Source: Euryarchaeota archaeon UBA89
Lineage (GTDB): Archaea; Thermoplasmatota; Poseidoniia; Poseidoniales; Thalassarchaeaceae
DNA: 21,753 nt
Direction: 5' to 3'
Assembly: GCA_002495525.1 (NCBI GenBank)
Contig: DAFS01000024.1
Span: 1-21,753 of the forward strand
Within the stretch, counting starts at the first letter, position 1, and each line of letters opens with the position of its first letter. A program made the position numbers and the translations under genes. The notes beneath the pieces are model-generated. The model had not been told where the DNA came from. It made no database searches and worked only from the letters and a program-made list of their open reading frames with translations. Of the stretch, positions 1 to 6,627 are shown one piece after another.

Positions 1-26
1 TCGGCAAGTCGTCTAAGGTGAATAAT

Positions 27-488
27 ATGGCAGGTGAGCAATCTTTCAAGGCTGTAATCAACGATACTAGGCCGAGTGCAAAAGGTCGTTCGTTCTCAGT
101 AGAAATTACAGGATCAAACTTCAATCATTTCTTAGGTAAGAAAATTGGAGACTCTGTTGAAGGTATGTTTGTAGGAGAAGGTGAAGAGTCACTGAATGGA
201 TACAAACTCCAAATCACAGGAGGTTCTGATAAAACAGGTCGCCCTATGCGTTCTGAACTAGAAGGCGGTAATGTGAAGTCTGTTCTAATTACTGCAGGAA
301 CTGGTTACAAAGGTAAGCGCTATGTAAAGAAAAACTCTAAAATTTATCGTTATAAGTATGATGGATTACGTCGTCGTAGAAATCTAAGAGGGAACACAAT
401 TAGTACAGATACTAGGCAACTTAACCTTAAGGTTATTGAGTATGGAAAAAAATCTCTAGGTTCTATCCTTGGCGATGAAGAGGAGTGA
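27..488 (+). CDS. rps6e: 30S ribosomal protein S6e
   Basis: Small-subunit ribosomal protein of the archaeal/eukaryotic S6e family, a component of the 30S particle. The family signature is visible in the second half: a KGKRYVKKNSKIYRYK stretch followed by RRRRNLRGNTIS, matching the conserved basic R-R-x-V/L-R-G-N-x-I block, and a short acidic tail (GDEEE). The protein is 153 aa, slightly long for archaeal S6e. An in-frame GTG lies at 18, but the SD-like AAGGTG (15-20) is spaced 6 nt from the ATG at 27, and MAGEQSFKAVIND is a normal S6e N terminus, so 27 is chosen. The stop TGA is part of an AGGAGTGA motif serving the next gene, aIF2-gamma, so the two are probably cotranscribed and translationally coupled. 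Confidence 0.95.
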   Translation: MAGEQSFKAVINDTRPSAKGRSFSVEITGSNFNHFLGKKIGDSVEGMFVGEGEESLNGYKLQITGGSDKTGRPMRSELEGGNVKSVLITAGTGYKGKRYVKKNSKIYRYKYDGLRRRRNLRGNTISTDTRQLNLKVIEYGKKSLGSILGDEEE

Positions 489-498
489 ATCGTAGGGG

Positions 499-1743
499 AT
501 GATGCTTCTGGCTGAAAGTAAAGGGCAGCCAGAGGTAAATATCGGTATGGTCGGACACGTCGACCATGGTAAGACAACTTTGACAAAGGCTCTATCTGGA
601 ACTTGGACAGATACTCATTCTGAAGAAAGAAAAAGAGGGATAAGCATCAAACTTGGATATGCTGACACCACATTTTATTGTACAGAAGATGGTGATTATT
701 ATGCCAAGGGAAAGCATCCGGAAGGGAAAAAAGACTCAAAAAAAGAATTATTGAGAGTTGTTTCCTTTGTTGATGCCCCAGGACACGAAACTCTGATGGC
801 AGTTATGATATCAGGTGCATCGATAATGGATGGTGCATTATTATTAATTTCTGCAACTGAGAAATGCCCTCAACCACAAACTAGAGAACATTTGGCTGCT
901 TTAGAGATTGCTGGAATTAAAAATATCGTCATTGTGCAGAATAAAATTGATTTGGTTTCTAAAGAAAGAGCTATAGAATCTTTTGATGAAATTAGAGAAT
1001 TTGTTAATGGTACATTAGCTGAAAATGCACCGGTAATTCCTATTTCTGCACAACAAGACGTAAATCTTGATGTTTTAATCCAAGCAATCGAACATACAAT
1101 CCCTACGCCTGACAGAACAAAAGAAGATACAGGATTAATGTATGTAGCAAGATCTTTTGATACAAATCGACCTGGTGCCCGTCCAAACGACCTTTCAGGA
1201 GGAATAATTGGTGGTAGCATCGTTGAAGGATCTTTTTCAGTTGGTGACAAAATTACCATTGCACCAGGAAGAAGAATCAAGGTAGGAAATAAAACTCGTT
1301 GGGAACCCTTAGAGACACATATCGAGAGTATTAAAGGTGGCGGATTGAATCTAGAAACTGCTAATGCTGGCGGGTTATGTGGGATTGCAACTCCGTTAGA
1401 TCCTGTTACCACTAAGGCTGATGAGTTGTCAGGTCAAGTAATGGCAAAACAAGGAGAATTACCTCCGATTTGGGAAACTCTAGAACTAGATTTAGAACTA
1501 TTAGAAAAAATGGTAGCAGGGGTAGATGGGGATTCAGATTCTGTTCGGCCATTATCTATGAATGAAATGTTAATGATTAATTCTGCAACTGCTACTTCAG
1601 TTGGAACAGTTACAAAAAAAGGTAAAATTTCTAAAATTTCTCTTAGACTACCAATTTGTGCCAAAGTTGGTAGTAGAATCACACTATCAAGAAGGGTTGG
1701 TTCTAGATGGCGTCTGATAGGCCATGGGACAATTGTGGGGTGA
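499..1743 (+). CDS. eif2g: Translation initiation factor aIF2 subunit gamma
   Basis: GTPase subunit of the aIF2 heterotrimer that delivers initiator Met-tRNA to the small ribosomal subunit. Visible G motifs are G1 GHVDHGKT (residues 19-26), G3 DAPGH (92-96), G4 NKID (148-151) and G5 SA (183-184). The two beta-barrel domains follow, with family blocks RSFDTNRPGARPNDLSGGI and the C-terminal GSRWRLIGHGTI. The 414 aa length is normal. Oddity: the segment between the switch I region (GISIKLGYAD) and SFVDAPGH normally carries a four-cysteine zinc knuckle; here (residues 57-86) there is one cysteine (C61) and a Lys/Asp/Gly-rich loop instead. The start is ATG 499 (a second ATG is at 502), preceded by AGGAGTGA that contains the S6e stop. 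The PIN gene follows after 6 nt. Confidence 0.97.
   Translation: MMLLAESKGQPEVNIGMVGHVDHGKTTLTKALSGTWTDTHSEERKRGISIKLGYADTTFYCTEDGDYYAKGKHPEGKKDSKKELLRVVSFVDAPGHETLMAVMISGASIMDGALLLISATEKCPQPQTREHLAALEIAGIKNIVIVQNKIDLVSKERAIESFDEIREFVNGTLAENAPVIPISAQQDVNLDVLIQAIEHTIPTPDRTKEDTGLMYVARSFDTNRPGARPNDLSGGIIGGSIVEGSFSVGDKITIAPGRRIKVGNKTRWEPLETHIESIKGGGLNLETANAGGLCGIATPLDPVTTKADELSGQVMAKQGELPPIWETLELDLELLEKMVAGVDGDSDSVRPLSMNEMLMINSATATSVGTVTKKGKISKISLRLPICAKVGSRITLSRRVGSRWRLIGHGTIVG
1737..1743 (+). promoter_or_regulatory. Shine-Dalgarno fused to aIF2-gamma stop codon
   Basis: GGGGTGA ends in the TGA stop of aIF2-gamma and lies 6 nt before the TTG at 1750. It supports TTG as the start of the PIN gene and suggests reinitiation or coupling at this junction. 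Confidence 0.6.
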
Positions 1744-1749
1744 ATCAAC

Positions 1750-2118
1750 TTGGACTGCGTCCTAATAGACGCTTGTGGGTGGGCTGCATTAGTTGATGCT
1801 GAACTTAATATAGATATTTCAATGAGTAAGATTATTGGGAAACCGAAATATCTGTTGTTGGAAAAGGTAGAACAAGAATTAGTATCATTATCGAAACAAA
1901 GAAGGGGACTTTTATTGGATCTTTTAGATAAGAAATCAGAATTAATCACAGCACCTGAAGGATTAAGACATACTGACCAAATGTTACTGGAATTATCTAG
2001 AGAGAATGGATGGCCAGTTTTGACAGTAGATAGAAAATTGAAAGAGAGGTTAATTAATACCGGTGGTTCATATATTGAAGTTACTTCAAAAAATGTATTG
2101 AGATTAATACAGAATTAA
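1750..2118 (+). CDS. PIN-domain protein (Fcf1/Utp24-like ribosome biogenesis type)
   Basis: Small (122 aa) PIN-fold protein, a family of Mg-dependent ribonucleases. The expected acidic residues are present in order: D7 (in VLIDACGW), E43 (VEQELVSL), D76 (HTDQMLLEL) and D94 (VLTVDRKLKERL). It covers a single PIN domain with no extra domains. The start is TTG, supported by GGGGTGA 6 nt upstream. It lies directly downstream of aIF2-gamma, a known archaeal arrangement in which the PIN protein is thought to act in rRNA processing rather than as a VapC toxin; no antitoxin gene accompanies it. The last codon overlaps that of the convergent DUF357 gene through TTAA. The substrate is unknown; the domain call is secure, the ribosome-biogenesis role is inferred from context. 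Confidence 0.85.
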   Translation: MDCVLIDACGWAALVDAELNIDISMSKIIGKPKYLLLEKVEQELVSLSKQRRGLLLDLLDKKSELITAPEGLRHTDQMLLELSRENGWPVLTVDRKLKERLINTGGSYIEVTSKNVLRLIQN

Positions 2119-2411
2119 GGTAAAGTAAACAATCTATCGTCACCATGTCCATCTAGTAAGCCAATTCTAACTGCAGCATCGATCCATGCATGAGCATAGT
2201 TTATAGCACCAAAGGCACGAACCAAATCTCCATTATTCATGAAGTAAAGAGCATCTTTTTGATAATCATCACACATTTTGAGCATCTCTTCAAGTCTTTT
2301 TTTATCCACATCATTACTAGTAATTGGAGTGGCTTTTATCCTTGCTTCTTTAGTTAAATCAAGATATTTCTGAACTTTTTCCTCAGAAACTACACTTCCA
2401 TTATCTGACAT
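2115..2411 (-). CDS. DUF357 family protein
   Basis: Small (98 aa) archaeal protein matching DUF357 as I recall it: an N-terminal helix VQKYLDLTKEA, then a helical MLKMCDDYQKDALYFMNNGD, then the characteristic AFGAINYAHAWIDAAVRIGLLDG block near the C terminus. The family is probably all-helical (HEPN/TPR-like in appearance) and its biochemical role is not established. The gene follows the P-loop ATPase gene by 9 nt; the ATPase stop is embedded in TGAGGGG, which is spaced 5 nt from this ATG, so the two are likely one operon with coupled translation. The stop overlaps the PIN gene stop (TTAA at 2115-2118), leaving no intergenic terminator. Confidence 0.85.
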   Translation of the reverse strand: MSDNGSVVSEEKVQKYLDLTKEARIKATPITSNDVDKKRLEEMLKMCDDYQKDALYFMNNGDLVRAFGAINYAHAWIDAAVRIGLLDGHGDDRLFTLP

Positions 2412-2420
2412 AATTACCCC

Positions 2421-4331
2421 TCAAAATTCATTTGCAGCAGCTTCGCTTAATTTGAATAAGCGAGTTCTCCCTTGCTTTCTAACCGACAACATTCCTGACT
2501 TCTGAAGACTATTGTATAATTGAGATAGACGAGGACGCCCCACTTCTAATCTAGCCTGTAGTTCATCGTCTGATGGTGAGATTTCCCTTAATGATGCAAC
2601 TTCTAATATCATTCTTTCTGCATCTGAAAGAGAATAGAATCGGTCTACATCCAATTTTTTATCTTGTTCCCAAATTGGCGAGAATCTTGAGTTTTTAGAG
2701 AGATTCTTATTGGGAAATGTTGTCTTAGTTTCTTGCTGAAATATAGGTGTTGATTCTACTAAATCAACAGATTTGTGAAGTTCTGGTTCTTGTAAAATCG
2801 GTTCTTCAATTACAGGTTCCTCAAATATAGATTCCTCAATAAAAGATTCTTCGATTTCGGATTCAATTTTTGGAACTGTAGACTGGTAAGATGGTTCGAC
2901 AGTCCATTCTGCTCCTTCATCACTAATAATGTGCTCATAATCAGTCGACTGGATATTCGTATCAACTTTTGCTTCGGTAACGGTTGGAAAATCATTTTTG
3001 AAATTATTATTAATTTCAAAAGTTTCACGACTAACATAATTATCTAGAGTTGATTGTGATGGTTCAGCATCTGCATAAGTTATTGGAACACTTGATTTGG
3101 GACTTGCTTCTATGCCAGAAGAGGTTTTTTTGGCTCTCTTACTCAAGAAACCAAATTTCTTATTTTTTGTACTGGGTACAACTAATGATGCTCTCTCCGG
3201 TGGTTCAGTACCAGGAGACATAAATAATTCAGTCTCATTTTTTACTATATCATTTTGAGAATTAATTTCTTCTGGTGTAAAGATTTCTTCATCAACTAAA
3301 CCTTCATCATCTATTTCAGGGAAATTATCATCCCATAATGAAGTATCTTCATTAGTTAGTTCAATATTATCTTCAGATAAATTCTCCGAAGAGGTCAAAG
3401 ATTCTTCATCACTAAAATCCCATAAGTCTGATGGTTCATCATCAATAAAATCATCATCTTCATAGTCAATTTCTGTATTTTCTGAAATATAGGTTTCAGG
3501 TTCAGAATGATAATCCTCTCTAGAATCCTTAGTGTCAACATAATTACTCTCAACTACTACAGGTTTCTTTTTCACCTGAGAAGATACCAGATTTTCCAAT
3601 GTCCCTTGATATCCAAGATCTCTTTTTTCATCAACTAAACACTTCAATATTCTTATTACGTCTCTTGGGTTACCTCCAGTTCGCTCAAATATTGAGTTAA
3701 GAATCACCGAATTAATCATCCATTTTTCTTTTGATTTAAGCCTCATTCGATTATTTATCATTTCTTGGATATTACTTTTTGTAAAGTTCTTTAGTCGGTC
3801 TGGTTCATCAAAAAGATTTCTTAATTCGTCATCGAGTTGTAAAAATTGTGATTCAGTCAAACTTACTATTACCATAGCCCGAAGTCTAGAAAGAATCGGA
3901 CAAATTCTGGACAAGAAGGAATTTATTTCAATTATTTGAGGAGGGTAATCTAAAGCAATAATAGGCAAAGGGCCTTTATCTTCATCGAACAATGAAATTA
4001 ACTTTTGAGATAATTGGTTCATTGTCGTTATAGATTGGAAAGAAGAAAAATGAGTTAATATTTCGTGTAATACTAACTTTTCTTGTTCGCCCTCTTCCGA
4101 TAGAAACTGCCCGATATATTGCTTAGGAGTTTGGGATGAAATCGCATTAATCATTGACGTTCTACCCGAACCTGATTCTCCTACTAGTAGAATCATTCTA
4201 GGAGAGCCAGAATGAATATGCTCCCTCCATCGGCGAAGTATTTCTTTACGTCCAACTAAATCTTGAGCTCTTGATGATTCAATCGGTCGATTGTCAAAAG
4301 GATTACCACGTACTGCGGGTAAGTCGATCAT
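2421..4331 (-). CDS. P-loop/AAA-like protein with acidic linker and C-terminal winged helix
   Basis: About 636 aa in three parts. Residues ~20-235: an ORC/STAND-like P-loop module opening with DLVGRKEILRRW, a Walker A GESGSGRT (51-58) whose invariant lysine is arginine (codon AGA at 4161-4163), a weak Walker B ending in ALD (D128) without the catalytic glutamate, and a lid region ending in RTGGNPRDVIRIL, typical of Cdc6/ORC-like AAA proteins. Residues ~245-560: a long acidic, Ser/Glu/Asp-rich, probably disordered linker with short EEP-type repeats. The last ~70 residues: a winged helix (LSDAERMILEVASL... RPRLSQLYNSLQKSGML... RTRLFKL). The start is placed at ATG 4331 because GGAG lies 5 nt upstream; ATG 4352 is the alternative. 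It is transcribed away from the TTAACGC repeat region and followed by DUF357. Possible roles are an initiator-like or regulatory DNA-binding ATPase; I do not recognise a named family. Confidence 0.85.
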   Translation of the reverse strand: MIDLPAVRGNPFDNRPIESSRAQDLVGRKEILRRWREHIHSGSPRMILLVGESGSGRTSMINAISSQTPKQYIGQFLSEEGEQEKLVLHEILTHFSSFQSITTMNQLSQKLISLFDEDKGPLPIIALDYPPQIIEINSFLSRICPILSRLRAMVIVSLTESQFLQLDDELRNLFDEPDRLKNFTKSNIQEMINNRMRLKSKEKWMINSVILNSIFERTGGNPRDVIRILKCLVDEKRDLGYQGTLENLVSSQVKKKPVVVESNYVDTKDSREDYHSEPETYISENTEIDYEDDDFIDDEPSDLWDFSDEESLTSSENLSEDNIELTNEDTSLWDDNFPEIDDEGLVDEEIFTPEEINSQNDIVKNETELFMSPGTEPPERASLVVPSTKNKKFGFLSKRAKKTSSGIEASPKSSVPITYADAEPSQSTLDNYVSRETFEINNNFKNDFPTVTEAKVDTNIQSTDYEHIISDEGAEWTVEPSYQSTVPKIESEIEESFIEESIFEEPVIEEPILQEPELHKSVDLVESTPIFQQETKTTFPNKNLSKNSRFSPIWEQDKKLDVDRFYSLSDAERMILEVASLREISPSDDELQARLEVGRPRLSQLYNSLQKSGMLSVRKQGRTRLFKLSEAAANEF

Positions 4332-4375
4332 ACTGACTCCACTGTCGTACATATCTCTCGGTAAGTGTACTAGTT

Positions 4376-4385
4376 CATAATATTC
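4376..4385 (-). promoter_or_regulatory. Possible TATA element of the ATPase gene
   Basis: On the minus strand this reads GAATATTATG, centred about 28 nt upstream of position 4352. If transcription begins near 4352, the mRNA would have a leader of about 20 nt carrying the GGAG used by the ATG at 4331. It is a motif match only. Confidence 0.25.
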
Positions 4386-4414
4386 ACGTTTAATTACGCA
4401 TTAAATTAACCATA

Positions 4415-4550
4415 TTAACGCTTTTAATAAAAAACTAAATTGAAAAACTATTAAAAAATGATTTAAAGGTGTTTTTTAATAATTATATTAACGCTTTTCT
4501 AACGCTTTTTGAACGCGTTAACAAAGCGTTAACAACAGAATTAACGCTTA
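4415..4550. repeat. Cluster of TTAACGC iteron-like repeats, partly 11-bp phased
   Basis: The core TTAACGC(TTTT) occurs on the plus strand at 4415-4425, 4488-4498, in the variant CTAACGCTTTTT at 4499-4510, and as TTAACGCTTA at 4541-4550. On the minus strand (GCGTTAA) it occurs at 4515-4521 and 4526-4532. The AACGC pentamers at 4490, 4501 and 4512 are spaced exactly 11 bp, and the two reverse GCGTTAAC copies at 4515 and 4526 are also 11 bp apart. The forward and reverse sets meet at the palindrome AACGCGTT (4512-4519). Such helical phasing points to multiple protein-binding sites on one face of the DNA. The sequence does not match the archaeal origin recognition boxes I know. Confidence 0.8.
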
Positions 4551-4668
4551 TTTAGAACAGAAATCTAGGTAAATTCCATTTTTTGAACTGACAAAATAGG
4601 AATTAATAAAACAAATTAGACATACATCAACAATACTTCTCAACTAAGATAATCGATATATTCAAGCA

Positions 4669-4676
4669 TTTAAAAG
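4669..4676 (+). promoter_or_regulatory. Possible TATA box of HMG-CoA reductase
   Basis: TTTAAAAG lies about 50 nt upstream of the ATG at 4722. With the usual archaeal TATA-to-start distance of about 25 nt, transcription would begin near 4697-4701, giving a short leader that contains the GGTGA ribosome-binding site. Confidence 0.35.
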
Positions 4677-4712
4677 CAAAGAGATTACAAACGTTATGTC
4701 TTGGCAAAGAAT

Positions 4713-4717
4713 GGTGA
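4713..4717 (+). promoter_or_regulatory. Ribosome-binding site deciding the HMGR start
   Basis: GGTGA lies 4 nt before ATG 4722. It favours this ATG over the in-frame TTG at 4701. Confidence 0.55.
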
Positions 4718-4721
4718 ATAC

Positions 4722-6014
4722 ATGCCAGTAGATAACAGTCGGTTGAAAGGATTTTACAAACTATCAGTACCTGAGAGGAGAGAGAAACTCGCACAACTTG
4801 CGGGTCTAAGTCCTGAACAAGTAAATGCTTGGGCAGATTCAGAACTATCAGAAGATACAGCAGATCGAATGATTGAAAATGTTGTAGGCAGATATTCTCT
4901 ACCGGTTGGAGTAGCTACTAATTTCATAATTGATGGAGAACATTATCTGATACCTTTTGTAGTTGAAGAAGCAAGTGTTGTAGCAGCAGCATCCAATATG
5001 GCGAAGAGGTGTCAATCGAAAGGAGGATTTACATCTAACAATACAGACCCTATCATGATAGGGCAGATTCAAATCGTGAATTGTGAAGATCCTGAAGCCT
5101 CCAAAAAATCTATTCTCTCCGCCAAAGATGAGTTAATTCAGTTATGTAATGATGTAGACCCAATCTTGGTTAAATTTGGAGGAGGTTGTAAAGATGTCGA
5201 AGTTAGAATTATTGAAACTATGTCCGGACCTATGGTTATTGTCCATATATTAGTAGATTGTAGAGACGCTATGGGTGCTAACGCCGTAAATACAATGGCT
5301 GAAACTATCGCACCTAGAATAGAAACATTATCAGGAGGCACAGTTATTCTAAGAATTATTAGTAATCTTGCAATACATAGATTGGCCAGAGTTAGTGCTA
5401 CATTCACTCCTGAAGAGATGTCAGATAGTGGAGATAAAAACCAAGGCTCAGAGGTTATTGATGGAGTGATACAAGCATATCATTTTGCGGCTGCAGATCC
5501 TTTCAGAGCTACTACACACAATAAAGGGATAATGAATGCCATCTCACCTATAGCAATAGCGTGTGGGCAAGATTGGAGAGCAATCGAATCAGGGGCACAC
5601 TCTTATTGTGCACATGAAAAACAGTATACTTCTATGACACATTGGGAAAAGGATGCTGATGGGAATCTAGTTGGCAGTATAGAATGTCCAATGGCTGTAG
5701 GATTAGTTGGTGGAGCTGTAAGGATACATCCTGGTGCTCAAACCAACGTTGCACTCTTAGGAATACACAGTGCTGATGATTTAGCTAAAGTAATGGCCGC
5801 TGCAGGTATGGCACAGAATTTAGGCGCACTTAGAGCATTGGCAACAGTGGGAATACAAGCAGGACACATGAAACTACATTTGAAGAATATGATTAGCTCT
5901 GCGGGGGCGAACGATGAAGAAATAGAACAAGTAGCTATTATAGTCAAAGAAAGCGGTGACAGGATAACTATGGCTGCTGTAGAGGCTGCTTTGGACACTA
6001 TTAGAAATGGATAA
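4722..6014 (+). CDS. mvaA: Class II HMG-CoA reductase
   Basis: Converts 3-hydroxy-3-methylglutaryl-CoA to mevalonate with NAD(P)H, feeding archaeal isoprenoid lipid synthesis. The whole length (430 aa) follows the class II (Pseudomonas mevalonii-type) enzyme: MIENVVGRYSLPVGVATNF, FVVEEASVVAAAS, DAMGANAVNTMAE, THNKGIMN, GQDWRAIESGAHSY, GIQAGHMKLH. Counting from this start, the catalytic residues correspond to E83 (P. mevalonii E83), K268 (K267), D284 (D283) and H382 (H381). The ATG is chosen because MPVDNSRL aligns with the P. mevalonii start and has GGTGA 4 nt upstream; an in-frame TTG at 4701 is the alternative. No membrane segment is present. It is divergent from the ATPase gene and shares the repeat-bearing upstream region. 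Its stop is 1 nt from the convergent scpB stop. In archaea this class is considered an acquisition from bacteria. Confidence 0.96.
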   Translation: MPVDNSRLKGFYKLSVPERREKLAQLAGLSPEQVNAWADSELSEDTADRMIENVVGRYSLPVGVATNFIIDGEHYLIPFVVEEASVVAAASNMAKRCQSKGGFTSNNTDPIMIGQIQIVNCEDPEASKKSILSAKDELIQLCNDVDPILVKFGGGCKDVEVRIIETMSGPMVIVHILVDCRDAMGANAVNTMAETIAPRIETLSGGTVILRIISNLAIHRLARVSATFTPEEMSDSGDKNQGSEVIDGVIQAYHFAAADPFRATTHNKGIMNAISPIAIACGQDWRAIESGAHSYCAHEKQYTSMTHWEKDADGNLVGSIECPMAVGLVGGAVRIHPGAQTNVALLGIHSADDLAKVMAAAGMAQNLGALRALATVGIQAGHMKLHLKNMISSAGANDEEIEQVAIIVKESGDRITMAAVEAALDTIRNG

Positions 6015-6015
6015 A

Positions 6016-6627
6016 TTATTCTTCAGAATTATTAATTTCGTCTTCGCCGATGAACTCAGTAATTGACATTTGCTCATCTGGAGCCAAAGAGGCTGCTAAT
6101 TGAGCACTTGTAAGTCCAGCCTTGGCTGCTTCAGAACGAAACCATGTGCGAACTGCGCGATAATCAACTTCGGGACAACCGAAATACTCCGCGAATCTCC
6201 TAGTTGTAGTTAGACGCCTTGTCAAACCATCTCTACGTCTATCAATAAGACCTAAATTCGCTAAATCTCTAACATGGTCATAAGCTCTTTGACCTAGCAT
6301 TTCAACTAATTGGGACTGAGCCATGGGCTGGTGATATGCAATTAATGCAGCTGCAGGAAGAAGTCTTTGAGGAGTATCAGGGCGGAATGATTCAGGCAAG
6401 AAGGGAGAAAGATTTGGACGTACTTCAAAAATCCAACGCCCCGAAACTTCGGTTAATTGCAATGCAGAATCTTGCCTTCTTTTAATTCTAGACTGTAATT
6501 CATCTAAAGAGGATTTAACCTCATCAATTGATTTATCTACTGTTTTAGAAAGCTCATCGGTAGACATTGAACGACCTGAAGTAAACATTATCGCTTCAAG
6601 AATTACTGAAAGACTTATTTCATTCAT
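6016..6627 (-). CDS. scpB: Segregation and condensation protein B
   Basis: Winged-helix dimer that, with ScpA, binds SMC to form the prokaryotic condensin complex acting on the nucleoid. The 203 aa protein has the ScpB layout: N-terminal wHTH (SLSVILEAIMFTSGRSMSTDELSK; residues ~3-75) with LQLTEVSGRWIFEVRP, and a second wHTH (LPAAALIAYHQPMAQSQLVEMLGQRAYDHVRDLANLGLI; ~90-150), where the family has aLaIIAYkQPitr..ie.iRG. The tail (~165-203) is acidic. The start overlaps the end of scpA by 8 nt; a perfect AGGAGG (6639-6644) inside scpA lies 11 nt upstream, indicating translational coupling. It is the last gene of smc-scpA-scpB. Its stop lies 1 nt from that of HMG-CoA reductase. Confidence 0.93.
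   Translation of the reverse strand: MNEISLSVILEAIMFTSGRSMSTDELSKTVDKSIDEVKSSLDELQSRIKRRQDSALQLTEVSGRWIFEVRPNLSPFLPESFRPDTPQRLLPAAALIAYHQPMAQSQLVEMLGQRAYDHVRDLANLGLIDRRRDGLTRRLTTTRRFAEYFGCPEVDYRAVRTWFRSEAAKAGLTSAQLAASLAPDEQMSITEFIGEDEINNSEE

Larger units (their letters stand above)
4332..4721. other. Divergent AT-rich intergenic region
   Basis: About 390 bp between the starts of the ATPase gene and HMG-CoA reductase, the longest non-coding stretch in the window. No ORF or RNA gene is apparent. It is very AT-rich, contains the TTAACGC repeat cluster (4415-4550), an A/T-only-like stretch (about 4425-4490), and TATA-like elements at both edges. It could be a pair of promoters with an operator, or a replication origin. 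Confidence 0.8.

Noticed and set aside
870..1412. Long antisense ORFs opposite aIF2-gamma (and similar ones opposite HMGR, smc, nadB, atpB)
   Set aside because: Their translations show no domain or sensible composition and they mirror well-supported genes on the other strand.
1750..2118. VapC-type toxin
   Set aside because: It has the PIN residues, but no antitoxin ORF is adjacent and its place after aIF2-gamma is the known ribosome-biogenesis context.
2810..3037. 75-residue ORF within the ATPase acidic linker
   Set aside because: It is a frame-shifted reading of the repetitive linker, with no SD and low-complexity Lys/Leu composition.
4415..4550. CRISPR array
   Set aside because: Repeat units are only 7-11 bp, occur in both orientations, and lack uniform spacers; no cas genes are nearby.
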